Below are positions 51,196 through 62,813 of a stretch of DNA of 64,000 nt, in pieces (within the stretch, counting starts at the first letter, position 1; each line of letters begins with the position of its first letter). The notes beneath the pieces were generated by a model. The model was not told the DNA's origin. It worked only from the letters and a program-made list of their open reading frames with translations, and searched no databases. The translations under genes and the position numbers were made by a program. The DNA lies in the NCBI GenBank assembly GCA_001931875.2, contig MSJH02000819.1, positions 124,001-188,000 on the forward strand, in the 5' to 3' direction. This stretch comes from Byssochlamys sp. IMV 00236. Its lineage: Eukaryota; Ascomycota; Eurotiomycetes; Eurotiales; Thermoascaceae.

Positions 51196-53797
51196 TCAGC
51201 CAACAACGCTGCGGAAACTCAAGGCTTCCAAAAAGCCGCCGAGGTCTTCCTTCTGCACCTCCACGACGCAGTGTTCAAAGCTGTCGATCCGCACGCGCGC
51301 ATTTGTCTCTTGGACAACCTCCTGGAAGGCGATACCGAAGCGGTTCCGAACGAGGTGTTTGTTCGCACTCGTGTCCAATTCCCCGTCGGAGTCTGAATCG
51401 TCAGACGATGATGAATCCTCTTCTTCCGTTTCCTCGAGCTCATCGTCTTCATCTTCTCCCCTCCCAGCCCGCTCAGCTGCCCGCTTTGCGCGACGTTCCT
51501 CCTTCTCTTTGTTCTTCTTGTCTTTGGCTTCCTTCTTCTTGCGCCGATCTTCTTGCCGTTTAGCCATGGCAGCAAAATCTATCACGCCTCCGCCTCCACC
51601 AGTGCCGACCACGACATAGACGCCTCTATCTTCATCCAGACTTGCTAGGACCAAAGGAGTCCCCACTGCCCGCTTCTTCCCAATCTTGAAGCTGTCGCCC
51701 TTTTCCTTCTCCTGAACTTGTATCGCCTCTCCCACCCACAGAGCCAACTTGGTCAGTGCACCGGGATTGGTGAACAGCTTGACGTCTGGACCATCCTTGA
51801 CCACCGCAATACGGAAGGCACGTAGGTGGCGGATAAGATGTTTTGACAGCAATGTCGTTCCTGTGCGGAGAATCGCGCGGTGCAGGTGCTGAGCCAGCTG
51901 AAGTGCCTCTAGCAGAAGAGTAGGTGAGTCTGAAGTGAGAGACAACGCATCATAAGCGGTCCAGAACCGAGGAAGTAGGTTAGACGGATCGGAGTTCTGA
52001 GCAGAGATATCATCCCTGTGGCGAGCAAGCTGTCCCGGCTGCCATGTCGCAGAAGGCTCGTGTGGTCCAACCTCGAGGATTGCACCGATGATAACACCAA
52101 CATCCGTGGCGGATAGACAAGCTTTCCACCCCCAGCTACGGACAAAACCCCAACCCTCTCGGGACCCGACATGTCCAGATGCTACCGGGGGCACTAGGCC
52201 GTCGAGTCCATACATAGGTGCATACTTCAGCAACCTCTGCCGCAATACACGCTTTAGTTCCATGTCCATATGCGTGTAGTTCTGATGGCACTGGCTCAGA
52301 CTGACGCCCATCTTGGCCAACAGCTTGTGGAGTCGTTTCCGTCCATGTTCACTCCAGACATGAAGTCGCGCAGCGAGGTAAGGACTATGGAGCATGCTGT
52401 CGTAAAGGGACCAATGCCGTATGAGAAGGAACCGTGGCTCCGGGGAGAGACGAATGGAGGTATCAGTTGGAGACCGGGCTGCGGTTGGGATAACGCCATT
52501 GATCTCTCCTCTTATATCACGATCCCGCTCAGAAGGATCAGGCGGGTTTAATCGATGAACTTCGTCTCGAAGGATCTGTCGGATGCGTTCACCTCGTTCT
52601 CCGCCCCAGCCTGCTGATCCTCCAGATTCTGACGCGCTGGAGATGCCAACTCCAGACATGGTACGGCCAGACAGTTCCAGACTCGACACACCCACAATGG
52701 CTAGCCATAGTAGGTCGTTGTCTTCTCGACCTAGCTCCGATGCCAGAGAGTATAATAGAGACGAGATCGGTTCCGAGTAGGATGTCCCCATAGAGTAGTA
52801 TGAATGCAAAACATTCTCGTACTTTCTCCGCATACGGAGCAGCTTCCGTCTCAAAGCTCGTGCGGAGGATTGTCTCCGTACTACTGGTGATGGTGAATCA
52901 GAAGCTGGAGACGGAGAACGGGACGAATTGGACGAGTCATGCCCAATCCGTGGACGCGCACTGGGAGATGAAGGGATAGGAGAACTCTGGACGAATGGTT
53001 AATTGAGTTCTGACACAAACTGGAGAACGACAACGTACCGAATTGCTCCGTCTTCGTTGTCGCGGGGGCTCATCGTAATCTGATTCCTCGTCCTCTTCGC
53101 GTCCAGACCACGATTTTCGCTTCTTACCCGATCCCGAATTATCGACCGTATCATTGTCACTGTCGGAGTCTGCGGCGTCATCTTCATCCTCGTCCACCTC
53201 TGGCATTTCCTCCAACGCGCAATATGCTTCGCGCTCCGCTCTGAGATCCTCCTCGATGTCCCCGTCATCAAACACGATGATACCACCGCTCCCCGTCCTG
53301 TACGCCTGGGTAATGCAGCCTTTCTCTACACCTGGGACCTTTGGTCGCGTAATCGGGTCTCCATCTTGTAGTGCTTGCTGAGTCCATGCTTGTCCACCAA
53401 AAACATTGCCCAGATTCCACGGTCGTCTCGCGTCTATTACCCAGACTTCTACCCCGCCCATGTCCTCGACTTCTCCTTCGACCGTGAGACATAGAATGTC
53501 ACTTAGATCTACCAGACCGCCCACACCCATACAGACGACTACTCCGCCGCTGCCCCCCTCGGTGGTCCGCATCGGCCGGACCAACTCCTCCCCAGCACGC
53601 GCCAAGTCGCCATATCCCGCGACGGGTTGGATCTTATGTGGAATATAATCGCGTTTCAGCAGAGCCGTCAGAATTCGACAAGCACACAGGGCATCGGGTT
53701 CGAGCGCGACGAGAATCAGCACGGGCGGAGAGAGCGGGTGGTGTGTTCGGAGGAGTTGGAGGTAGAGATGAGAGATGAGGTTACGCGGTAGATACAT
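51196..53797 (-). CDS. cdc45: DNA replication initiation factor Cdc45
   Basis: Two exons, 53797-53039 and 52986-51196, totalling 2550 nt, 849 aa. The N-terminal DHH-like fold reads 'MYLPRNLISHLYLQLLRTHH' and 'LVALEPDALCACRILTALLK', with 'VWVIDARRPWNLGNVFG' further on, all diagnostic of Cdc45. An acidic stretch (about 200-235, 'EVDEDEDDAADSDSDND') is typical. The C-terminal part has 'GTSYSEPISSLLYSLASELG', 'LKYAPMYGLDGLVPPVASGH' and, near the end, 'NRFGIAFQEVVQETNARVRI'. A Lys/Glu-rich insert and a second acidic run (about 740-790) are added near the C-terminus. Cdc45 joins MCM2-7 and GINS to form the CMG replicative helicase in the nucleus. Confidence 0.95.
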
Positions 53798-54530
53798 GGC
53801 ATGGAGTCAGATGTATAGATAAGAAAAAAGAGACGAAAGGAGAAAAGGAATCTGGCAGAAACACGCGTCAAACAAAAGCCCGGACAGGCTTCAGTCAAGA
53901 AACAGAAACCCGGATATCAATAACAGCAGGGCAATGGTTCTCATGGTCCATCATCTGGCGAACAAGCAAAAGGCGCGAGATGCCCTGTTCGCTTCCCGTT
54001 TCTGTCCGACGCGTCGAGAATGGCCGCTACGCCGCTTACGGTTAGTTGGTATCTACAGGACAGTACAGTATTTAACTTATGTACAGTACAATATGTACAG
54101 TTATCAAGCCTCAAAAAGGATTCGATCAAGGATTTCTAAATATTAGGTTGATCGCTGGTTTTACATTATGATGGACTTTTGTGTCGTGTCGCTGGCATAC
54201 TTACTTACTTGGCCACCACCAGTGACGCCGCGCAATCTAGGGGAAGGCTTCAGAGACCTGTATCATTAAAACTGCAAAGCATTGAGATAATAATATTAGC
54301 ACACTTGACTATATACCTCAAAAAGCTTGCAATTCCATCCATCTATCCCATCACCACGGTTGTGAACGTCGGGGGTACCTAATAGTAATCCATCTTCCCC
54401 GCAATCTAGTAACCTCGGCGTTTAAGTACCGCGATGCTCTACTTAAGTACCTAAGTTACTATATGATATCAACTTGGATACCTCCAAACATTACCATATA
54501 ACCAACTCCCTCAATTCAAACCATACCACA
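53798..54530. other. Divergent promoter region
   Basis: Lies between CDC45 and the DUF1330-like gene. The string TGTACAGTACA and variants (ACAGTACAGTA, TGTACAG) recur at about 54058-54102. No gene is supported. Confidence 0.4.
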
Positions 54531-55499
54531 ATGCCAGGCCTATCACTCCACCTCCTCTCTCTCAACGCAAACACAAATGCAAAGTCCTTCATCAACACTC
54601 TCCGGAACTCCCCCGGAGTCCAAATAATCGTGGCATCTCGTCCACGACACTTCGTAATCCGCCCAACCACAATAGACAGCACACCACTCACGAAGCAGAA
54701 ATGGGATCTACTCATCCTACTAGATTCTCCCAGCAAACGCATCCCAGAACATCTACAACCCTCCATCCGCGACGAGTACCGCGTCTTCGTTGGCGTCCCG
54801 TCCAAATTACTAGCGACCTATCCTGAACGAGACGCGAAGTTGAAACGTGATGCTTCTTCGATCCCATTAACGGGATCTCTGGATAAGGCGCAGGGAAAAG
54901 AGACGTCGCAGAATCTAGAACTCTCTCCTGACCTGTTGGATTTCATGGATCGTTTATACAGGGACTATGATGGGCCGGTGACAATGCTTAATCTGTTGCA
55001 TTTTGTCCCGGGTGGGAAGAAAGATTATTTCAAATATGGTCAGGTATGGTCCCTGATCCTGGCAAATATTAATATTACTGTCCAAATCTATTCATGGAGA
55101 AGGAAGACAATGCTGATATGTATATTAATAATAGGCATTCATCCCCGTCGCTGGCAAACGCGGCGGAGACGCCAAGATCGTAGGAAACGTGGTCAAGCCC
55201 CCTGCTGGCGTTGGTGACTCGAGAGGAGATTCCAATCGTCCCGAAGAGGAGTGGTGGAATGAAGTCTCCATCGTGCATTATCCGTCCATTAGACACTTCT
55301 GTGATATGCTGGCGGGAGATGATTATCAGGCGATTAATGAGAAGTATAGGTTGGGGGTATGTATATTTTATTAACATGGGGGAATGATGGGTAGGAAAAA
55401 CTAGTGGCTGATTATATTTGGATCTAGGCACTGCGAGATACGTTGCTTCTATGTACGACGGAGCTTGATGTGGAGGAAATCAGAGCGGCCAAGTTGTAG
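54531..55499 (+). CDS. DUF1330-like (dimeric alpha-beta barrel) protein
   Basis: Three exons, 54531-55043, 55135-55356 and 55428-55499, totalling 807 nt, 268 aa. The frame is open upstream, but the first ATG is at 54531. The N-terminal half has 'SLHLLSLNANTNAKSFINTL' and 'KWDLLILLDSPSKRIPEHL'. The C-terminal half, 'GPVTMLNLLHFVPGGKKDYF', 'AFIPVAGKRGGDAKIVGNVV', 'EEWWNEVSIVHYPSIRHFCD', matches the order of a DUF1330 domain (strand, Gly-rich loop, then a second barrel strand with the catalytic-looking 'VHYPS'). Many fungi carry this protein and no reaction is established. The C-terminal AAKL would also fit a PTS1-like end, tentatively. Confidence 0.75.
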
Positions 55500-56083
55500 T
55501 GGAAGAGTGGAGATTTCTATCTACTATCAAGTGAACATGGCACCGCCATTCTTCATTATGGGACTCTTCGTCTAATCTCGTCATCGGGTTATTAGTTTTT
55601 ATATCAAGGAAATTTAGCACATGAAATATATCCTATCGTGGAGCTACTTGACTCAGCCTATACCTCTCTTGCTTGGTTGTACATAGTGTCTTTTCATACG
55701 GTAGGACGCCAATCTAACCATCTCGATATACTCCATTAAAATAATCTGCGTTTATAGTCAGCGACTACCATAGTAGATAGATTTCCTGGTCAACAATTAA
55801 CGCAAATGGTAATAGTACGTCACGCGAGCTAATTTGAAAACAGACGGGTGTTTAGTTGAAAACTACAAACTAAGTACATTTGCTGCATCTATGCATCAGA
55901 TTTATTCAGGAATGATTTCAACTGCAGTTGTCTATTAAACACTAGTTAATACGACGAGAATATATACTGAACCGTTTAGCCATCCTAGCACTGCTGTATC
56001 CTATCGATAGCAGGGCCCAATGGAAGGAACGTGGGATGGCCTAATGATTCGCATTAAGAAAAATCATTAAGAATAAAGTTACT
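55500..56083. other. Convergent intergenic region
   Basis: AT-rich; the 3' flanks of two convergent genes. No feature is supported. Confidence 0.4.
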
Positions 56084-57793
56084 TCACGCCACAGCAGCAA
56101 CCTTGATTGGATGTGCCTCGGTGTTGAAGACCCATTCGTTTTTGCCGTCGGCGTTGACTTGCCATTCGTCCTCTAATCATCCGAGTCAGTTAAAGAATCG
56201 AGGCTGAATGGTTTGAAGTGCATCTTACCGCCAGCCTGAATCAAGTAAGAGTATTTCATGACCTCAGCAAACAGGAAACTTTCCTGGTTGTCGTCCTTTG
56301 AGCCGCCACCAACTGCATTGACATTTGTAATGCCTGAGAAACCGGAATTGGCGCGGCATGTCGCGTTGATGTGGACAAATGCATCCCACGCCCAGTCACG
56401 GTACTACTCGCCTCAGTTCATGTAGAGCATATATGGTGAGAAGGTCAACTTACCTTGGGATCGCCTGTAATGCGATAAGCGTAGTAGTAGCTTTCAATAA
56501 CTTCAGGTCTGAGAATGTAGGCCCCGCTCTCAATGTAGAAGCCTGCCCTTTCGTAGAACTGTTGCTGGTCCGCGGGGACAGAGTTCGCATCCCAGCCAAA
56601 CTGCTCGGGGCCAATCCTTGTAGCTGTCTCGATATATGTATCGTGACATCCATTAACAAGTTCCAGGCCAAAATCAATGAAGTCTGGGATTCCCAGGACG
56701 TCACCTCCGAGCAGGAAGTTGCCGCCGTCGAAACACGTGAGATGTTGAGAATTCAGACCCAAGGTGCCGTTGCTGTAGGTCGCTACGAATGTGACATCTG
56801 GACGGGAAGAGGGTGACGACTTCAGATGCTGCATGGTGGACTGAGCCGCAGCAACCCATCGGTCCTTGTATGTCGAGAACCTGTTTGGATCATAGACGTA
56901 CATTTTGATCAGATACTCGTAGAACGAGTCATCGCCGCCGCCCCAGCTGACATCGCCATCAGCGAAGAGCCCCGTGTCGATGTTGACGTTACTACCGACC
57001 AACCCGGGGAAGGGCTCGGCTGATGGAGGCTCTGGATTCAGGAGGTATGATTCTCCTTTCTGGCTGAGCTCCGCATATTGCTGGTCGCCAGTCAGGTCCG
57101 AGAGATGTGTCCACTCCAGCACGAGACTGCCGATGGTCGCAAGACCATTAGTGGTCTCGCCATCGTTTCCCTTGGAAGTAATGTTGATATTATTATAGGG
57201 AATCCCGGTAGGGCTGTCGAACGCAAACTTCAAGACATCCGCCAGGTTTTTCGATTGGGTCAGAAGAGCCTCTACAGTATCAGGATTGGTCGCCAGATCG
57301 GATAGCGGTCCCTTGAGAAGGTCATATCCAGACAGCATGCCAGCCAGGTATCTAATCGTGGTTTCGAAGAGGCTAACCTCTTGCGACGTCGTCGAGTAGT
57401 CAATGGTCGGCACATAGTTCAGAATATCGTCAACTACATCGGGAAGACGCATCACCAGCGCCGTGGAGAGTGCATCAATTGCAGATGCGCCCCACCCGTT
57501 TCTGAATATGGTTACATTCTGTTCCAATGGTCTGGTCTGGCTTCTGATGGGACATACCTCGAGTCGCCATAGCCGTTTGTCACCGGATGAAGTTCGTCAT
57601 GAGGGAAGGCATATCTATAATATCCGTTCCATGCGAACTGAAAGGCCTCCCTTACTGCCTCAGCCCTCTGGCTAGCTTGAGCATCTTGGCGACGTTGAAC
57701 CTGTCCCTCCTGGTGCGCATAATAAGGGTGCGCAACGGCTGTGCCCAACAGGGACAAGCCCGTCAGAGAAAACGACAGACTGGAAATACGCAT
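56084..57793 (-). CDS. Secreted class I alpha-1,2-mannosidase (GH47)
   Basis: Four exons, 57793-57558, 57501-56454, 56403-56229 and 56172-56084, totalling 1548 nt, 515 aa. The ATG is at 57793. A signal peptide ('[17 protein letters not shown]') is followed by a likely dibasic processing site ('VQRRQ'). GH47 landmarks: '[20 protein letters not shown]', '[20 protein letters not shown]', '[19 protein letters not shown]', '[17 protein letters not shown]', '[14 protein letters not shown]' and '[20 protein letters not shown]'. It is a calcium-dependent inverting enzyme trimming alpha-1,2-linked mannose from N-glycans; Aspergillus secretes such enzymes. Three N-glycosylation sequons are visible. No membrane anchor is present, so it is of the secreted rather than ER type. 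Confidence 0.95.
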
Positions 57794-59455
57794 CCTGAAC
57801 GAATGACCGGGCACCGGAAGTAACAATGCGCTGCCTGAAAGAGAGGAAGGTGATCCCGAGAGGGATCAGCCGGCTATATAAATGGGACGCGACGCGATCT
57901 AACAGAGGAATGATGGAGTAATGCTAGAACGCGTGACGACCGAGCCCATACTTAGTATCACACCGCATACTGCGGAAGATTGCAAGTTTGCAACCCTGCG
58001 CCTTCCTATCAATGGGCAGGAAGTTTAGTGCCACTTGGAATATTGTGCGGGGACATAAGTAGTAGTGTCTCTGAACTTCTCTCTCCAGCTCTGGCCCAAA
58101 ACTTAGTGCTTGGAGTGGCTGGATGTCCATTCTAGAACTGGAACAGCGTGGAAGTGATGGGTCCATGGGGTTGCAATCCCGCGAGGGGCTCAGGAACAGA
58201 CTTAACTGAGAGTCTGAGATCCCCAAGTCCGGGGAAGGACGATGCGCGGCACCAGGCGACCATCCAAGTAAATTGGCGCTCAAAAAGCTTGACATTATTT
58301 TGTGTTTCATTCTGTTGGCTTCAGCTTCTGACAGAGATCTCCATGCGAACAAACACTGCCAGTTGAAGTCCTTACTGCTCCTTATCCTGGCAAGGATAGC
58401 CAGGGGCCGACAGAAGAATGCATTGTTGTCCAGGGCATTCCCGGCAGCCATGCCAGCCTTAGTTTTGTCTATTAAAGTGTAAGCTGGCTTAGTTTCCCCT
58501 AGCAAGGACAAGGTGCTGGAGAACTCCACGAATGGACGCAAAAGGTGTCGCGCTAAGTTCTGGAGTGATCTGCAAGGTTCCGCTCGCAACAATCAGAGCT
58601 CTCGCACGGTCTTCGATTTGGGATCCCTCGATGAAGCACTAACAAGTCGATCGCGTGGGTAAGACCAAGATATGGCTGGCTTGGAAGCCAAGTTTGGAGG
58701 TCACGCAGACAAACACCGTGGACTACTCCGTATATTCCGTCCATGGCGATGCGATGTGATGTGTTGTTGCCTTTGCGAGTTCTTCAGAGAGACACGAACG
58801 GTGCGGGGAGCATTTCACACCCTATCGAGCACGGTGCTCTGTGCAGTCCTTGTGACTTCATTCTCTGCATACCCACTTAACTGTCGTGCGACTTTTTAGA
58901 AGGCTTATTGCAGGGCTCTGGACCTCCTGATGCCTGTCATAGGATTTATCGAGGCAGATGAGCAGGTCGAAAATTCCTCGTGATACTGAGACTAAAACAC
59001 AAGTCTTGCGCGATAAATGCTCCCAGGCTCGTGCAATTAGTTAGGCCATCCGCGCAATTGAATCTATTCCAACGCGCGACACAAAGTCTTCAGTTTGGAT
59101 CATATTTCATAAACTGAACGAGCTGATTAATATTGTCCAGGCGTCGCGTCCCAAATGATATACCCGTACTTTAGATCGAATGATATTCAGACGTCACGCC
59201 TATCTTCCGACCACGAGAGATTTAATCTCGAATATGCACCGTTACGGGTGTAACGAGGCCAGCGATATATAACATAGCGACAGAGAGATACGACACGTCA
59301 TTTATGCGTGTTTTTCAAGCAGACAAAAGAAAAATAACCCTACAGATCCTGGAGTGAATACAGCTGCGATAGTAAAAGCGTAGAACGCAAGACTGTCCAT
59401 TCTGGGAATATGTGGAAAGCCAGCACATGCTGATGGCACTATGGGGTTGGCGCTT
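57794..59455. other. Long intergenic region (1.7 kb)
   Basis: Promoter of the GH47 gene and 3' flank of the second Zn2Cys6 gene. A 222-codon frame at 57924-58592 has no ATG start at its 5' end and no recognisable motif, and was not accepted. Confidence 0.4.
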
Positions 59456-61699
59456 TCAATTGATGAAGGTCATTGGGAACACGCCGTCCGCTAAATTAGA
59501 ATCAAGTGACCAAGGCCAGTCTTCCAGTAGCTCCGGTGGTAATTGAAACTGGGATAGTTGATCGTCAAACCCAGTTGGGGCTGCAGCTGCTGACTCAATG
59601 TTGTTTTGGTGATTTACTGACAAGTCAAAACGGCCTTGGATGTCGTCCACCTCAGAGATAGGTATCTGCTGGAGACCAGGAAGGAAATTGGAACATCCCT
59701 GGGTGCGCATGTACTCGTCAATTCGACCTACCTGCGCCTTTAGACGTTCGCTGGTACCGGTAGAGCGACGTAGCCCCGATTCCAACCGATGGAGAAGCTC
59801 GGCCATCTCCAATCTAATCGACAGTCAACCTCTCTGTTTGAATGCATGCCTGTAGGTGACCTGCATAATGTGACTTACAGAAGCGCGCGGACCCGTTGAT
59901 AGGATGACCCTGACAGCCTTCCTTCCATAACCGATCCGAGCATATAGCCAATGCCGCCCAAGTGATGTAGCTTCATTAATCAGCCGTCAGGTCCTAAGAA
60001 AGCCGAAGGGACAAAGAAGTTCCAGGACATCTAGCATACCAACGGGGAACTGATGGCTTTCAGATATTCAACCGGCACTTTGGAAAACACGCTTAGCACT
60101 TGACCTGCGACGTCACACTTTTCATCCACGCCTTGTTCTTCGTTTGAGGAAATGACCATGCGCAGAAGCTGAAGTGTAGCCTGTATGTTGGCCGACTGGA
60201 AGCCGACAATATCGTAAGTTGGATCGCCAGTAACTGGTCGGATTTCTCGAAACTGAGAAGGCAGTTCAGAGTACATTGCTAGCACCTGCTTCATTACCGA
60301 TGATCCCGCCTTCTGAGTTGGGAAGAATAAAGACCAGAAATCCGCCGTCCCGTTGTTTGGGGGCGAGCGTCGTCGCTGGCAATCAACAGCATGTTCGAGA
60401 ATTCTATAGAGGTCGGTGGTGAAGTTCCAACCCAGCATCCAATTAGCCAGCTTCTCATTTCCACCATGAACATCACCATGGCTCACAGCCGTTGGCGAAA
60501 CACCGTGACTATTGTCGGTGAAAGAGTCGTCGTCCAGCTCACCAGGGTAACGTACATTCGACTGGGCTTCTCGGTAGCGTATAACTCCACCCCACACAAT
60601 GGATGAATATACATCTAAAGTATACATGGACCAAAACTAAAGCAATCGTTAGACATTTCGATAGATACCGTGAAAGCCGATAATGAATAGAATATGAGAT
60701 CAACGTACCATTCTCCGCCGAACCTCAACAATCTTATGGTTTAAGTCTCTGGGCCATAGCCTCTCATCGTACAGCCCTTCCATTCCACTTAAAGTATGGT
60801 AGATTCCAGAATACTGTTGCATGGAGTGAATCTGACCATTCTGGATGCTGGCAATACTAAGAATGGCGCATGCTCTCATGTATTCCGTTCCTTTAGCGGC
60901 TGCCAGGTCTCGAGGAATAGATTCCTTTGCCGCTGCCAAAAAGACTTCGGAAGGAGGATTTGCCAGCTGGGAGAGGTTCCAGCGGTTCGAATATAAGGCT
61001 CCATCGCGAGCCCGCGCAGACGCCAGAGCACACATGGCCATTGTAGAAGCGAATAACCCCTGGTCCTGAAGGTGCTCGCTGTTCTCGAGTTGCTTCAGGA
61101 ACGAGGATCGATGAAATAAAGGAAATCTATGAGTGAGAAAGGCGTTTCAATCAGTTTCGAGTTCCCTAGCATTTGTTTGGGAGACAAATACATGGGATAT
61201 ACGATCTCGAAATAGACCTGGGCGAGATCCATAATGGTGCTCTGACAAGCAATAGCAAATGCTTTCCAAGAATTCGGTAGAATGCCATCATTACCACTTG
61301 TGACGGCTACAGTACATGCGGGATTCAACATATCCCATGACGGGTCAGCTAAATGAGATCGAAAGAGAGAGTCTTGACGAGCTGGACGAGAGGAAGATGA
61401 TCCAGCACCATCACCCGAGGCGGCGGGTAGTATGGGCTGGCTACCCGCAGGACTGGCATCTTTTCGGGCGCCTCGTCGCTTGGTAGGACGATCATATGTG
61501 CATCGAACACCGAAGTCCTCGCAGTTCTGACAGGGAGCGAGAGGGCCGTTGTTCTTATTGCATTTGATGCTACGTCGATTGCAGAAGTCACCTGTAGAAT
61601 TGTTAGGGCAACTGCAGTGTCGATCTCTCCAGGAAGTAAGTAAGTATGTAACGAACAGGCTTTCGAAGCACGCTGAAGTTTTCGCGAACGCTGCGACAT
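59456..61699 (-). CDS. Zn2Cys6 transcription factor with fungal_trans-type middle domain
   Basis: Six exons: 61699-61657, 61591-61192, 61126-60709, 60636-60040, 59970-59879, 59813-59456, totalling 1908 nt, 635 aa. Intron 1 (weak donor GTTCGT) lies inside the zinc cluster: 'RASKA' + 'CDFCNRRSIKC' and 'CQNCEDFGVRC' give C-x2-C-x6-C-x9-C-x2-C-x6-C. Intron 2 restores 'EIVYPIFPLFHRSSFLKQLE', the classical start of the fungal regulatory domain, and 'TMAMCALASARARDGAL' follows. The C-terminal part ends acidic ('LPPELLEDWPWSLDSNLADG'), a possible activation region. The layout recalls sugar/amino-acid regulators (AmyR/MalR-like group), but no target is provable. It sits on the same strand as the upstream-facing GH47 gene. 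Confidence 0.86.
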
Positions 61700-62025
61700 C
61701 GTATGTTCCTACAAAGCGGACTGGATGAAATGAAATATCGAAACTGGCTCCTTGCTGCAAAAGTCACATGGCATTCACAGCCTGCTTGACTTGCTGAAGC
61801 AAGCCTGCAAAGATGGTAAAATATGCTTGAACAGTTTGCCTGGAAAGTGAAGGAAGCAGTTAAAAGCTTGCTTATTGGATCTGGCAGTGTAGTTAATGTC
61901 GTCCTTCACAGATGACTAAGCAGACTTGTGCTGGAGAGAGTACCATAGTTACGCAGGTCACTTGACTTTTCACTTAGGGGCGCGAAAACTATGGTACCTA
62001 CTTAGGTACTTAGTTAATTATTTAC

Positions 62026-62080
62026 AACTGCTTAGTAAATACTTTAGAACTGCTTAGTGAATACTTTAGAACTGCTTAAT
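62026..62080 (+). repeat. 22-bp tandem repeat, about 2.5 units
   Basis: The unit AACTGCTTAGTAAATACTTT plus AG occurs twice (one A/G difference), followed by a partial third unit AACTGCTTAATAACTGC. Confidence 0.85.
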
Positions 62081-62390
62081 AACTGCTAGGGAAATTCAGC
62101 GTAACTATGGTATAACTTGAAGAAATAGAAATTACCATGGAGTCTAGACAATAATAATCTTCAAGTGGGTCCATCAAACTCGGAAAACTCTCGCTATCAC
62201 GTGCAAACAGCTGTGGGTCTCAAGGGGTCAGATGATCCGGGGAGATGGATTGACTCTCCACGCGACAATCATGTGACTGCCAAGGCCGTTAGTAAGCGGT
62301 TCCGCGTCTCGACGCTAAAACCGAAGCTTGGAACCCCAAGAAACAACAGGGCCAAGATAACAGTAAAAAAAATTCTTTCGGAACTCTCAA

Positions 62391-62425
62391 TTAACTGGTT
62401 AACTAGTTAAGTTAACTAAGTTAAC
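62391..62425. repeat. TTAAC-rich palindromic cluster
   Basis: TTAACTGGTTAACTAGTTAA followed by GTTAACTAAGTTAAC. GTTAAC hexamers (palindromes) occur three times in 35 bp, able to pair in many registers. Confidence 0.8.
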
Positions 62426-62813
62426 ATGTCACACCAAGCTGAATAAGCGGAATCTAGAATTGGGGTAACTAACTACAGTATACGATGATGCTTTCTTGTT
62501 GACAAGGAAGTGTCCTGGACAAGTCGGCCACCTCTGATTTGCTCCAGGCCTCAAGGCTCATGCTGTGTTGATGTATCAACAGTGGCCACAACGGAGACTA
62601 ACGTCATCTAGTGATGGTTTCTTTGCACTGACATTCAGATTTGACTATTTGACTTGGATGACATCTCATGTAAGTACTGTACATTCTGACTCCTGGAACT
62701 GATGGCGAATTTACAACTTTTGTGAGCGCTACAGATATTTTCGTTAAATGCTTTTAATTAACAATTGTTGAGTACAAGCTAAACCGTGAATCATCATGTG
62801 CAACATCATGGTA

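Larger units (their letters stand above)
61700..62813. other. Intergenic region (1.1 kb) with short repeats
   Basis: Promoter side of the regulator and 3' flank of the AnmK-like gene. Contains a 22-bp tandem repeat and a TTAAC-rich palindromic cluster (separate entries). No gene is supported. Confidence 0.45.

Noticed and set aside
57924..58592. 222-codon minus-strand frame upstream of the GH47 gene
   Set aside because: Its 5' codon is TTG, internal ATGs give no recognisable protein, composition is noise-like, and it lies in the promoter of a clear gene.
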